DNA of 64,000 bases from Crotophaga sulcirostris (Eukaryota; Chordata; Aves; Cuculiformes; Crotophagidae). The notes beneath the pieces are model-generated. The model was not told where the DNA came from and did not search any database. It was given only the letters and a program-made list of their open reading frames with translations. How positions within the stretch are numbered: the stretch's first letter is position 1; each line of letters opens with the position of its first letter. Where the stretch lies: assembly GCA_013397455.1 (NCBI GenBank), contig VYZB01000095.1, forward strand, positions 1,235,986-1,299,985, read 5' to 3'. The translations under genes were made by a program, and so were the position numbers. This document shows positions 1-12,785 of this stretch, piece after piece.

Positions 1-540
1 CAGAGTGTTCAAGATCGCAAGCCTGGATGCCGCGCATCTGTGGCAAACACTTGTTTCTTCTTCCTAATCGTTTTAGGGAGTTTTTTTTGTATTTTCTTTC
101 AGCAATACCTAAATAATTTGGTATTCGGCAGTTGTTTGTGGGGGGTTTTGTTTGTTGGTTGGTTGGTTTTTTGTTTGTTTGTTTTTTTTTCCTGTGGAAG
201 TGATGTGATTTATGTTGCGCTCCAGGAGGGCTGTAAGAATCTTTAAACCTCAGTGTCGTGTGCTGTGTTTTAGTAATTTGTGCTGCACGATCGGAGCATC
301 AGAGGTCGCAGCTTGGTTTAGGTTTCCTAATGCAAGGAGATTCTGCCTTCTAACAGGGGGACACAGCAAATGTGAATAGACTTTTCATCTATCTCTTCTG
401 TGATGAGTGTTACTTTGTATTTTGGGATTGAAAGTAGCTGAACTGTGGTATGTTGGGTAACATACAGGTATTCAACCATGACTCAACTGATCTAAAGCAA
501 GTAAATCCATTCTCAGAGCTACATAGGAACACTTTTGCTT
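1..540. other. Non-coding stretch with T/G-rich simple sequence
   Basis: No gene is supported here. The notable part is a gttt/ggtt-type low-complexity run at about 138-192. The 68-codon open frame across it is a by-product of that composition, a string of F, V, L and W residues with no domain. The first 60 bases contain several CpGs and could be the edge of something outside the window, but nothing identifies it. Confidence 0.6.
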
Positions 541-671
541 GAGACAAGGCCAAGTTGGATGAGGTTTTGAGCACCCTGATCCAGTGGGAGGTGTCCCTGC
601 CCGTGGAAAGGGAGGTGGAACTGGGTGGTCTTTAAGGTCCCTTCAAGCCCAAACCATTTTATGATTCTATG
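541..671 (+). mobile_element. CR1 LINE 3'-end fragment, sense
   Basis: This is a 5'-truncated tail of a chicken-repeat-1 non-LTR retrotransposon. It carries the usual string of CR1 landmarks in order: aaggccaagttggatgagg, a gagcaccctgatccagtggg block, gtggtctttaaggtcccttc, and the terminal atgattctatg at 661-671, where the homology stops as expected for a CR1 3' end. It holds no coding sequence. Divergence from the typical bird form looks modest, so this is one of the younger CR1 tails in the window. Confidence 0.9.
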
Positions 672-2863
672 TTTTGGAGGATTTCACCAGAGACTTGACA
701 GGTGGTATTTGTGTATGACTGTCAAAGGTTGATTTGATGTGACCGAGTTAAATGTGTGTTATGTAGCTCTCTCAAATACCATTCCATAAGCATTTAATAA
801 TAAATAATAAGAGTCTTGTTACAGGTCTGAGGAAAGGAGAAAGGGAAATAATTGTACCTTAAAATGAAGATGTAATTTTTGGCTACTTGTGCAACCTTCC
901 CTTGTTGCAGCTGTGCACGTGAACGTTGCCCATTGCTTCCCATGATCATCTGCTTGGCTTTTACTGATGTGAAGTATTAAGAGTGCATGTCTGCTGCTGT
1001 GTTAACACTCTTCTGTTGCTTAAAAGTGATGAATTTCATTTATCTTTCAAAAAAATGAAACCAAACCAAACAACACCTCTCCCAATGGGTCATTAAAAAA
1101 TTAAAATATTCTTGTTAGCCGGTTCCTGTGGTACTTACTTAGGCCAAGCATCTGTTGTCAGTGGAGTCTGGCTTACAGAAGAACTACAAGACCAGACTAT
1201 GACACATGAAAATAAGATGTAAAAGATAAGACACCAAGGTTTACACGGGGTAATGGAGTTCATTCAGGAATATTGCATAATATATGTGAAAGTATCATTA
1301 AATATCTTTAGTAAAAGAACCCTGCCACCAATCCAAGAGTTGTAGGAGTTTTGCCATGTGCAACACACAGCTTTTAAACCAGTTTAGAGAAACTGTTGCA
1401 ATTTATTGTTGATTTTTATTAAAACAGAAGTAAAATGAACTCTGAATATGATGCTTAAATAAAGAGACTGTACTTCAGCTATATACACTTTGATTACATT
1501 TAACTCACTCTCAGTGTGAGTGAATGTAATTATTATGGACATTTAGTATGTGTTACTTCAGTAATTAAATTTAATGAATGAAAATATAACAGTCTACTTC
1601 TTTATCCCAAGAAATCTAGCAGATAAGCCTTCATTTAAATGAAAGATTACATTATTCACACTATGTACGTGGACTTCAAGTGGCTTGGATTGTAGCCATC
1701 TTGTTTGCCAATAAAAATACACTTTATCACTTATGCTTGGAGAGAAAAATGAAAAAAGGTGGTAATACATTACATAAAACGATGTGGACAGTTGCTTGTG
1801 TGATAGGGAAGGATCTGCCCCTTTCCCCAGTGGGAGAGGACAGGGACTACTTTAAACACTACTAATTAGTTCAGTTTATCTTGCATGTGTTACAATGCTG
1901 TAGTTAGTTAATTATAGCTTTTCCCATTAGCAGTATGTTAAGAATAATGAATTAACATATCACACAGATCAAAAGAACATCTACAAAGTTTATCTTGGAG
2001 GAATGAAAGTGTTATTGTGTGGCAGGAAGTCCCCGTGGCTTTCCCAAGGCACAGATTTGTTGGAATTCCTGAGCTGGTGCTTCAGAGTCTGATGAATGAC
2101 TTGAATTGATCACAAACAAGTGACACTGGAGCTCTTGGTTGCTTAGCAACCCACCAAGATGCCACAATTTCTTTTGGTGGATTTGTCCAGTAAACTAGAA
2201 ATTCTGTTTTGTTAATTTTTATTTTTTTTTTTTTTTCTGGCACAAAGCCCAGCTTATAACAACCTTAGATTATGTATCATTAAAAATGATGTCTCAGTGT
2301 AGAGTCTGGGGAGCAGCATGGTTATGAAAAAAGAGCAAGAATCTTACTTGTAAAGTGTATTCTGATGGTGGTGTGCTTGGTGTTTTGTAACAAGTTTCAA
2401 TTGTCCTTTCTCTGTCAGACTTCTCTTCAAAACCCAAAATCATTAGTGGGACAAGTAAGTCTAACACAGTCATCTACCAAATGCTTTTTGAACAGATCCC
2501 CTCATGCTGTCGCAAGATGTGAGGTCCTGCAATGTCTTGGGGAGTTACCCCTCGCTCCGTTATATGCACATGAAATGCAACATGTGGTTTGATCGTTGTC
2601 TGAATTATGTGAGGGCAGCCTGGCCCATTCTACAGCCCATATGGTTGGAGAGATCTGCCTGATTGTCCTCACGGAGGATGCTGGTTTCTTAACAGATCTG
2701 GTTTGTGTAAGGAAATAACAAATTTAGTACTGAAAAAACAGAGGGAAGATAAATATTATAGTGGTTATATGTACCCAAAATACCAATGTGGGCTTTAAAC
2801 AGCTTATGTCATCTTGCATACAATTCATATATGTTGAATTATGGTTTTGTGTCAATGAACTCT
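672..2863. other. Unique AT-rich non-coding stretch
   Basis: No gene or clear repeat is seen. A pure T run of about 15 bases lies at 2222-2236. The open frames here (60-75 codons) have no recognisable domain and no supporting signals. Confidence 0.55.
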
Positions 2864-2915
2864 TTATTGTTACCCATGGGTAACAATAATGCCAGCTAAG
2901 ATGCTGGCATCTTAG
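2864..2915. repeat. Cluster of nested palindromes / inverted repeats
   Basis: A perfect 26-bp palindrome occupies 2864-2889; its left half is ttattgttaccca and its centre is CCATGG at 2874-2879. Directly after it, 2891-2896 (gccagc) pairs with 2903-2908 (gctggc) across a 6-base loop. The overlapping arms ctaagatgc (2896-2904) and gcatcttag (2907-2915) form a 9-bp perfect stem with a 2-base loop. The last two structures are mutually exclusive hairpins. A 26-bp perfect palindrome is expected about 0.001 times by chance in 64 kb. No function is assigned; it could be a small hairpin-forming element or a protein-binding site. Confidence 0.9.
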
Positions 2916-4770
2916 TTCTGGAGTGCACCTTGGAAGGGAATCGTGCCGTTCTCCTATCCCCACCAACAGTGCTTTGGTTTGTGTTTCTGGGAGGCTGCAC
3001 AAACCAGATTAATTTCAGATGAACCGAATCCAGGCTATCTGTTTCAGGAGTTTACTTTGCACACTTCAGCTGCTAACGGGCTTTTCACTTGTGGCCTCCT
3101 GGTTAGAGCTGAAACGATGCCTTTGCAATGTGTGTGGGTGGATTTGGGGTTCTCGGCACCCTTTTGCTTTGCTTATCTGCTCCTTTTGAGCTCTGCTACT
3201 TGCTAATGCGTATCCTTTTCCTCCTAAAACTGTAACTAAGAAAAAGCATGCTGGAGCTAGCAGAACTGCAGGCTGTCATGGCATTTATACTACTTCGGTA
3301 GTCGTTGGAGTTCTGGAAGATATCTTCCCTTCCTCTGTCTTAGTGAGAAAAAGGTGTCTAGGAAAGGAGAAGAAGGAAAAAAAAAGTAGATAAAGAGCTT
3401 GAGTATTGCATGGTTTACTGGCACATTGGATGAGAAGGGGATGTTGTAGCAGTACCCATAGTAACTGCTGCCATATTTGAACCATAGTGCATCAAATCTT
3501 AGTGCATTGTCTGTCAGTATTCCTTGGTTAAGATTATTACAGTTCATAATCCGTGTACTTGCAATTACCTTTCTAGGCTTGGGCAGATTTAGGTTAAGAT
3601 TTAGGTACCTGTGAGCTTGTTTGATTTTTGTTTTGTATTTTGTTTTTGTTGGTTTTGTTTCTATGTAACAAAGTCAAAGCCAAAACCTCAAGGTTGTTGT
3701 ATTTGGTCTTTCTTTTTTTCCCAGCTGCTCTTCTAGTATTGTTTTATGCTTTGATTTCTGTAAGTGAATTTGCATACTCAGATGCTGATTAGTGCTTGCC
3801 ATTGTGGTGATTGCCTCTGCATTATAAATAGATGAAGGTGCACGGTAATACTTGATGTCTTGGGTTTCTCCTCCCAGCGTGTCCAGGCACCCCATGTGAA
3901 ACATACAGCATGGCCCTGTGGTGGTTGTGGAGACGTGTTATTTTCTGAGGTTGCAGCATTCCCTAGCAGATGTTTCCTTCTTCCTTCGTTACACCTGAAT
4001 GTACGAAACTCCACAAAATGCAGATGGATACCAGTTTATCATTAAAATTAGTGTTTATTTTTACAGCTGAACCAGTGTTAGTTATTTTAAGTGTGACCTC
4101 CAGGTGCAGATCCTGCACCATGTAAGAAGTCTTAATAATTTCTTTTGCCCCTTGCTAACCCTCTCTTTTCTCCATTTGTTGAGAAAATTGCCAATTTCAC
4201 TTTTTAGATGTTTTTATCCTTCTGCTGAATGAACAACAAGATGGAATTAAATTAGAGGCACGGTGGTGATATGACTTGGATTAGTGAGGGTGAAGGGGAG
4301 ACTGGGGAGGACAGGGGTGAGCCTGGTTGGATTCATCCTCATCTTTGCTTCTGTTCTGCACAGAAGAAATTGAGATGTCTGGATCCAGGCCTGAGCAGCT
4401 GGGGGAGAAGGAGCCAACGGTTGAGCCTGGGCAGGGTTGTTTCTCTAAGTGCAGCTTTCGAGGATATTTTTAACAGATGGTTCCTGGTCTGGCTGTAATA
4501 GCCAGTCTGTCAGCCAGGCTGAGCTGCCTTGGAGACAGCTCCATGTGGAGCTTCTGACTGGTAACCTCCAAACAATCGCTTCTTGCAGTGTCCCCATGTC
4601 ATCCTCCTCATGTTTGCAATCAAGGGGGTAGGGAAAAGTGAACCTTGTGTACCTGCCATGGAATTTGTTTTCCCTTGGGCTGCGCCATCAGGGGCCTTGG
4701 CATCACTCTGCAAATGCTCTTGGTCTTTAGCCTGGACTCCACCTGTGCTGCTCTCGCCTGCCTGGTGGTG
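2916..4770. other. Unique non-coding stretch
   Basis: No gene is supported. Open frames on both strands of 60-92 codons overlap one another in different frames, as expected by chance. T-rich low-complexity sequence is present around 3627-3662. Confidence 0.5.
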
Positions 4771-4815
4771 CTCCTGCTGCACCTGCTGCTGCTGCCTCCT
4801 CCGCCGCCTCCTCCG
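4771..4815. repeat. CTG / CCT / CCG triplet-rich patch
   Basis: A short imperfect triplet repeat: four CTG units at 4783-4794, then CCTCCT and a CCGCCGCCTCCTCCG block ending at 4815. It is far richer in GC and CpG than its surroundings. All three frames on both strands stay open locally because of the triplet structure, giving poly-L/P in the forward direction and R/Q or E/A runs on the reverse strand. These open frames (for example 4510-4863 on the minus strand, 117 codons) therefore do not by themselves argue for a gene. Confidence 0.8.
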
Positions 4816-6474
4816 TGTGGGGTTGTGGAAGGCGGCACATGGATTGTGCAGTAACAAGTGCACGTGGTTGCTGGTCCTTTTTTAGAGTTGGACAGGGCTG
4901 TAACTTTAAATGTGGAATGAACCCCTGCGAAGAGGTCTGTAATGGTGGGGAAGTCTCAATGCCCACTTGAATAGTAAATTTAGCTATAAACAAGCCAAGA
5001 AGTTAAAGGACAGGACTCCAGTTCCAAAGAAGAGTATCTAAACATTTCAGTGAACCAAAGTCCTTCTTCCTTTTAATATAGTTTAATGGGATGAGTTTAG
5101 TGCTTTCAAAAATCTCATTTGAAGTGTGTCTGTGTTTTGGGAGACCCTAGACCTATGAAAGGTTGGCAGTCGCTATTCAGGACAACCTTTTGGCTGAAAT
5201 TAATTGGTTAGGCAGTAATCTCCTAAGAGGAGTAAGGAAAAATAAATTACAGAATTGGGCCTATCCACCTTTCAGTCTGTCTCTCCTTTGGTGACTCTTC
5301 AAGTGTGACACAACCAATTCCCTGTCAGCCTTTCCTGCTGGCTGACACTGAAGAGGTGGCTTTGAATGCTACCTGCTGTGCTTGTATGGCACTTGAAAGG
5401 CAGGGAAGAGCACTGCCTTTATGGAGTGTATTCCCACAGCTTTAAAGTATATTTGAAAAATGCATCATTCGGTTATGTCTTGTGTATTGCAGTATTAAAC
5501 TGATGGAAACCTGGAACAACATTTCAGTAAAAAATGGCTGGTGCCATTGCTGTATCCCCAGTGCTTGAAATAAAATCAGTCTTGATGAATGATTGCTCTC
5601 CTTATAGGAAAATTAAAATTATTATTCCAGAGCAGAATTTTTGTATTAGAAAATATTGTAACAATGTTTTAAGCTAACAGTAGTGATTAACTCAATGGTT
5701 GTTTTTTTTTAGGCATCCTCACAGGATACACCATTTTTTTGCAGTTTACTGAAATTAGAGAATTGTTAGTAATAAAAGATTATCTGTAGATTTTTTTAAG
5801 CATCTACAAATTTCTTCAAGGGTAATCTGTCTGTCACTTTACTAAAATCCTTCAGTCTGTGGTACCAGGGCAGTTTGTCTTGGTTGATACAGGTCTGTGC
5901 GCATGCTTGCACTCCTGCTGCTTTGCCCAATTTGTTTCTTTTACTTTTTCCTAGGTAAAATACCCCAAACCAGAATATACTTGCTGATTTCATTGAATTT
6001 ATTAACTAGAACGAGGGCTACTGCTCAGCTGTTGTACTGGATAAGGGCCTGGGGCTTTATTTTTCACCGGTTATTCTTTCATATTATTCCACCAATTACT
6101 TTGGTCTAGTAAAATTTCATTATAGGGAATAGATTTTAGAGGATTTCTGTTTTGACCTGAATATAGTTCAAAGAAGGTCCTGTCTGATCTTCTTCGTCAT
6201 GAGACAGTTTTACAGGTGTGAATAACTTGTATTTGGTGCTTACTTTGTATGAGTTCTACTGCGGCATCACTTAAAACTGTAGCCTTTTTGGTAATTAAAA
6301 TCCAGAATCCTTTGACATAAATATTTCTTTTGTTACATTTCAGCAGAAGAAAATAACATAGAATTGAACTATTAGTATCTGGAAGTACTAATGGAGGATT
6401 TTATTTTATTATATTCTTAGGAAAGTAATAAACCTGATACACTGTGGTGACTTTCAGGATTAACACTGCACATG
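4816..6474. other. Unique non-coding stretch
   Basis: I see no gene and no repeat I can name. Open frames are short and lack known domains. Confidence 0.5.
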
Positions 6475-6565
6475 AAAACCACTGGTGAAGTCATGGCGCC
6501 ACTGAAATAGATGGTCAAACTTCCACTGACCTCCACAGAGTCAGGTTTTTGTCCCAAGAGTGATG
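6475..6565 (+). repeat. Old amniote interspersed repeat with self-complementary core (copy 1)
   Basis: The pattern gaagtcatggcgccactgaa ... caaacttccactgacctcca ... gtcaggtttttgtccc resembles an old repeat common in turtles, crocodilians and birds, built around 'gccactgaagtcaatgg ... ccattgacttcaatgg ... caggattt'. In the ancestral form the two GAAGTCAATGG-like arms are complementary and would fold as a hairpin; here the arms have drifted. I recognise the pattern but do not assign a family name. A second, better preserved copy lies at 18895-18970. Confidence 0.5.
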
Positions 6566-8799
6566 AAAATCTAATTTACAATCTAACCAGTTTGAGAAAG
6601 AGGCATAATGGCTCAGGTCCTTGACTGATACAAATTACTGTGGTTCAAATGAGGATGATTGAGTTACACTGACTTACGCCATCTGGGCTTCTGGAGAATC
6701 ATGTCCAATGTCCTCACAGGCTCGTTGTGTCCATCAGTACAATTGCTGTAATGGGCTGCCTGCTCGGGCTTGCTGCAAACAGGCACATTATGAGCTTTAT
6801 AATGGTGTCTCCTATCAAGTGACATATTCTTGTCTCTTGTTTTGACGGGAAACAAATAACCAGGAAACAATAAAATATTCCTTACTTCTGAGTCATACAA
6901 ATTACAGATGTCGTACTGTACGCTATAGAGTAACAGTGATTAAAGGACTGTCCCAGATGTACAAAGCTAAGGCATACCTACTTCATTAAATTTACAGGGT
7001 TACCACTGAAATCCACAGTAATTGCTGAGGGCGTACTACCTGCACGACAAATGCACCTTTCTGTTATTGTCTGAATGCAGTTTGATTTAGGCTTTCCCCT
7101 AAATCTGGGATTTTGATTATCTCCGATTATTGTGTTGAATTGCAGCATCCCTGCTGTCTGTGTCTCTGCAGCACTCAACCGGTGATTTTGTCCACCCTGC
7201 TGGCAGGTGCTTTTCAGCTAATACCTGTCCAGACGGTCCCTACCTGCTGGGAAACACTCGGACTCGCCTTTTCAGCTTCGTGTTACATCCCAGGGAGCTC
7301 CTGAAAATTGAGAGCTGTTTGAGCTATATTATGGCACAAAGCTTTATTAAAGTGCAGTAAGTGTGGTGGCACCACTGAAAGTAAAACAGCTGGTCTGGTT
7401 ATGCAGCCCCTAAAGAAAAGGAAGTTTCTCCCATTTATTTCCACGTGCGCAGGATCCAGCCTTTCAGAGCATTGTACCTAATTATCCTGCCACTGCAGCA
7501 AATTTTCACTGTCAGCCATTCTGCCTGTCAGACGTCACTGTGCAGTGAAACCTCACATAATTCCAGCCGTATAGCAAGATGAAAATTTCATCTTTGGTGT
7601 GTAAGAAATAAGCCTCAGTGTTTATTTAAAAAAAAAACAACCAAAACACTAAAAAACCCAACAGGCAACAGACATCAAAAGCTTTTCATGAATCTTATCA
7701 TGTGTATCACAAAAAAAAAGATTGGAATAATCTTAGTATTCAGCAGATAAGCAACATTCTCCATACAGACCTCTTCCCCTGTCATCCTCCAAAATGTAAG
7801 CTGAGCTTGTCTGTGCACAAAGCTCCTTGTAATGGATGGTGATTAGACCAAATTTTTTATCCTTACACAGGATAAGATATAGGCAAGAGCACTTTATATC
7901 TGCAGTGTTAATTATATAATGCACTCACTGAAAAGAATAACGTATGTAAACTTTTGAAGCTCAGGCAATGGCAATCCATTTAATCATTTATAGCTTTATG
8001 TATTTTATAATCTCCAAACCCAAATGTCCCCAGAGAGGGAATGCGCCCTTAAAAATTTTAGGCCTCTAAATTAAGTCAATTTAAATTCACTCATTTGCAT
8101 ACTTTTTTTTTCTTTGTTCTGCCTGAATGAGATATTACTTCAGTAATTGAACTGTAACTTCGCTACAGGTAAATAATATAAGACAGCTTATATTCCAAAT
8201 GCTTGACTGCATTAGGGTTGTGCGGTGCTAATGCGGCAATTTGCAGCGCACCTTTGAGAGGAGATGGTGTCCAGTCCACTTAGGATCACTGAGCACTGGG
8301 CTGATGCTTGAAAGCTCAATTAATGTGTGGTGCTAAATGTGCTTCTCAAACAGGGACTTAAAAGGATGCTGTGGGGTGATGAAACCGGCATCCCTGGAAA
8401 AGCCTTCTTAATGAGTTAATATCATACGGATAGGCCAAAGCTGAATTCTCCTAAAATTCAAATTTTACAGCTAAAATGTAACACTGAAGTCCCTGAAATG
8501 GCTTTGGTGAGCAGTTTGTGGTGGTAGCTTTTGTAGTCTATGTTGTTCTCAGCAGCTGGATTTGGCAGCCATGTACCTGTGCGGCAGATTAACTGGGGTG
8601 AGTGGACAGTAGCGGTGATGGGAGGGAGAGGCAAGTCTGATAAAAGGGATAAACTGTCTGTCAGAAAAAATCTTGTTTAGTATCCTTGGAAAAGATAGAG
8701 TGATATATCATATAAAGATGACAAAGTATTTTTGGCTCCATTATCCCCTGTGTCTTGGTGTACTGTGGGAATACTGGAGGAGCCCATGTACAAAGAGAG
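6566..8799. other. Unique non-coding stretch
   Basis: No gene is supported. Short A-rich runs occur at about 7628-7640 and 7710-7719. The AT-rich parts around 7900-8200 look like plain non-coding DNA, and whether any is conserved cannot be judged from one sequence. Confidence 0.5.
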
Positions 8800-10030
8800 A
8801 AAGCAGAAGGAGGTAGGGGATTATTGTTTGGAGAGCTTGGCACCAATCCCAGAAAAATAATGGATAAGTTGATAGAGGACTGAATTAATATTGAGTTAAA
8901 GAATAGAGAGATAATTGAGGCCAGTCACCGTGGCTTTCTGAAAAGGGAGCCCATTCTTGATGGGGTTACGGGTTTGATAGATTTGGGTAACTAAGCATTG
9001 TGGCAGAGTTTTCTAGGTGTTAGATTTGATATCTCATGAAATCTCAGTTAAAAACAAACAAACAAAAAATCCCAACAAAACTAGCATGGAATATTACTAG
9101 CAGTCTTGTTTAATGGATTAAGATTTATTTTATGGAGTTGAGAAAGTATTTCTCTGTGGGGATTTTTTTATTGAAAGACGTGGGTTTAGTGCATTTTCAC
9201 AAGATTGAGAACTAGTCCTGAAACTGTTTAACACCTCTATCAGTAATCTGGACACAAAAATTAAACTACTGCTGCCAAAGTTGTGGATGAGGCAATATTA
9301 GTAGTGGGGAAAGAATAAGCTATATGGAGCAGACTGACCAGCTAGCAAGATGTTGCCTTTTCTTGTGTCCTCCCAACAGTCTGTGCCTTAACCAATGCAC
9401 TAGAAGAGGGTGTCCTTGAGAAAAGTTACCGTGAAATGGTACTGGAGGATACACAGTGGACAAAGAAAGGAAGATGGCTTTCCAACGTGATGTTATGGCT
9501 GAAGGACTAGTGGGATCCTTTGACACAGGGTTTTTATCTGAGTGTATTAGACTACTGGAAAGCTATGGCCAGTTTTGGTGTCAAGAGCTGAAAAAAAGGG
9601 TTTACAGAACTGAAGAGTCAAGAAAATAACCACAGTATTGATTTGAAGAGTGGAGAAAATTCCCTGCAGTGAGAGATTTAGAGAGTTCAATCTGCTGAGC
9701 TCATCACAAAGAGGATTGAGAGGGGACTTGATTACAGGGACAAGTATTTTCATGGGGAAAGCAGATCCAGCTCTTTAATCAAGAAGAGAAAAGAGTAATA
9801 AGATCCAGTAGCTAGAAGCTGGAGCTAGTCAGTTTTAAATTAGATATTAAACACATTTTTTAATCTGTGGTTAACCACTGGAATGAACGATGATTTGTCC
9901 AAGTCAAGACTGGTTACCTTGTCTGATATGATCAGTCAAACACAAGTTACTGGATATAATTTGCAGGCAATAGGGAAAAGCACAGCAGCCTGCAACATAC
10001 AGAAGGGTCCAAAGGCCTTAAAATCTGTGA
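8800..10030 (+). mobile_element. Ancient CR1-type LINE, sense, ORF2 3' half plus tail
   Basis: A heavily mutated copy of the older amniote (turtle/crocodile-like) CR1 lineage. Landmarks follow in the right order: agaaaaataatggataagtt and gccagtcaccgtggctttct (reverse-transcriptase fingers), a palm relic near 9281-9294, tatggccagttttggtgtc at 9564-9582 (C-terminal part), gaggattgagaggggacttg, and ccactggaatgaacgatg. The tail ggccttaaaatctgtga ends at 10030, matching the usual 3' end of this lineage. It is much more diverged than the copies at 541 and 25030, and it is scattered with stops and frameshifts. Confidence 0.8.
8840..9620 (+). pseudogene. CR1 ORF2 reverse-transcriptase relic
   Basis: This is the dead coding part of the ancient CR1. 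CR1 ORF2 encodes an endonuclease plus reverse transcriptase that copies the element RNA at a nicked target. In frame pieces I can read a fingers-region relic (K-K/I-M-D-K-L-I at about 8853-8876), a palm relic V-D-E-A at 9283-9294 where F-A-D-D-T is usual (second catalytic Asp now Glu, and the frame shifted relative to the preceding Lys), and Y-G-Q-F-W-C at 9564-9581 near the C terminus. There is no continuous frame. The minus-strand open frames at 9320-9526 and 9547-9753 are accidental. Confidence 0.65.
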
Positions 10031-12785
10031 GCATTCAAAGGGCAATCCAAGGAAGACAATAAGAAAAAAGGAGGAACATATATGGGAAGCACAAAAAGGA
10101 GGAATGGAACCACTGAAAGGACAAAGAAGGGAATTTCATCTGGAGAAGGAGCTTCTGTTTCTAAATACAGGAGCATATGTCTCAGCAAAGTGAGTTTTGG
10201 CATTGGAAACACCTTGAGTGTTGGCAGAGCTGTAGTCATCTGTTTTGTAGTCAAAATAGCAATTTCAGATTCTCTGCTTTGTTAATGATGATGAAGAAAC
10301 CTCCTTTTTGTGGTTTGGGCTTTTGGCACCATTGAGTCCCTGTTCTGCTGTTGTAAGAGAAGACAGTACAATAACCTTGTTTAGATGTAATGGAGCCAAG
10401 GGGTACAACCCACTGCGGGAGTTGTGCTACGCTCCCCAGAAGCAAAGGGCACGTCGCGTATCGCCCGGGCTGTGGCATGATTTACCTTTTCAGTGGTGAG
10501 CTCTCACTGTGATCTCTTGTGTGCCCTTCCCTTTATTGACATCAGTTATACATACAAATTTTTAAAGAAATCATGAACCCTATATTTATACCATTAAAAA
10601 AAAATCTTGGGAAATTCACCAGGGAAACCTATGTGGTCTTGGCTGATTGTAATGAGTACGATCCTCTTGAAATAGATTCACCACATCAGTGATTTTTTTT
10701 CTTCTTTTTTTCCAAGAAAAAAACATGCTGTATTTCAAGTGCTCACAGTGCCTAATAACAAGTTAATAATTAATTTAAATGTAATACTGTGTTTCCTCTG
10801 TTGGCAAATGCAGTGTTTCTGTCAAGATCATGGTCCAGGTAAATTTGCTGCTGTTTTTTTCTGTAGTTCTCCAGGTATAATGGAGATGCCTTAAGGACTG
10901 AAAGTCACTTTGCTATTGTAGAAGCTCTTTAGCCAGGACTGAAAATCACTTTTCCAGAAAAAAATCCAGAAGCTTTGTCTTGTGGTCACAGTAGAGAATG
11001 CTACTGTAATTGTTATGTGGAGAGAACGAGCTCACATATGTTATTTTCCACATCTCCATCACAAAGCTATTACCTTTGTTTAGCAACACTTCCTATATTG
11101 TTTTTGGGTTTGAAGAGAGTAGTTATTTCAGGATCTTTTCAATGGAAATTGGCAATGTGTTTCCTTTGGACTATTTAACAGAAACTTTTGGTGATCGATT
11201 AGAGCACCTAGTTACCTGCAGCTCTGCATGGGTCAACTATTTCTGCCTTGTATGGCCACAAATATTTTACATCGCCAGCAATAACAAAATGTGTTTTTCT
11301 GACTTCTGGGCCAGAGTGTAGATATTGTCGGGACTGCCCTAGAACCTGGGTTTATGGTAGTAGTCTCCTTGAAACTAGGAAGACTGACAGATTGTAATAA
11401 ACTGTTTCATGGAAAAAAAAGTCATGCAAGAATGTCTGTACTACCTGTAATAATTGATTAACTGGACAGTAATTATTCCAAAATACTGTTGGAATTATAT
11501 TGACCTTAATGATCATTTTCTTTCTCAATGAACATCTGAATAATTGTCTTTGCCTAAGGATTCCCTAGAAGCTGTTCTCAAATCAGAGCAGCACTTCAGC
11601 ATTTAACTCATGACATTGTGACATCCATTAGGAATGCAGAGAGGTAGGAATTACTCTATTCAATCCGATTAAAGATCCAATTAACTTAGAATCCTATCTC
11701 TGTTAGTAACTAATACTAGATGACTCAACACACAGGGAAAAGAAAATCCAAAACAACCCAAAACACCAGAAAAGCCAAGCCAAAACCTTCCTCCCTCCTC
11801 CAATAAAATGTCATTATCACAATTAAGGAACAGTGTTCCTGAAAGATTTTTTTCCTTTTTTTTTTTTTTTTTCTACCAAGCACTTACTGCTTGGCTCCTG
11901 TCCCAAAACACCCAAAACATGAGATCAATAGCCCTTACAGAATCTTATCCTGTCTTGGGAAAGTATTATTATTAGCACTTTCAACATCTAATCACTCTCC
12001 TAATCATTATGCCCTTTGTATCAATAACATTTTTGTGTCAGAGTGTTCATGAAGTTAATTATTGTGATTTTCTTTCCCATTTTAAATTTGTTCTCTCTTG
12101 ATTCCAGTGTGATTGTTAAAGTGACTATTTGACCTAGTTCCACCTGTTTTCATAAATACTTCTATGTCTGTCATGTTCATTCCTTAAAACACTTAATCGG
12201 TACATGAAATACTGATAATTCTTTTCATTCCTTTCTTAAAGGGGACTTGAATATTTTCCTGATCTTTGGCCTGTTTAGTCCTTTCTATAAATTTTAAACG
12301 CAGTTGTACATAGTGTGAAAAGTAAGAATATATTAACAACACATCTAAATTACTAATCTTGCACCATACTTATTTTTAGTCCTTTCTAATGCCTTGTCTA
12401 ATGCGTTCTGTACAGAACCTCTTATCTCAGTTGCGTCTTGATCACCTTGGCCTGCTCAGCAGATGCTTTCTATTGAAGTGATTTTTCTCTTTTTGTAGAA
12501 GGGACACAATCCAATAGAAACACTATTCTCTTTCAGCCTTCCGAAGGCCAGGGGCTATTTTGTGAATTTAACTTCAGTTAAATAAAATGAAACAAATCTA
12601 TTATGACCCTCTGAGAAAGTATGATAGTTTAGATTGTCAGTCGTTTCTAAATATAGGGATCGGAAATTAATGTCTCCTTGGGTAGATTATTGTAACTGCC
12701 TCCTGCAAGATTTTTCACAGTTTTCTTTGAACTGAGTGTCCTAGCCATTTCTTAAGAGGTAGTAGTTTGAGTGGATAAGATGCTG
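10031..12785. other. Unique non-coding stretch with poly-T tract
   Basis: No gene is supported. A T-rich run with a few C interruptions lies at about 11847-11873. Overlapping open frames of up to 103 codons (11010-11321, plus) have no recognisable domain. Confidence 0.5.

Noticed and set aside
4510..4863. Arg/Gln-repeat protein encoded on the minus strand
   Set aside because: The repeats follow from the CTG/CCT triplet patch and are equally open in other frames.
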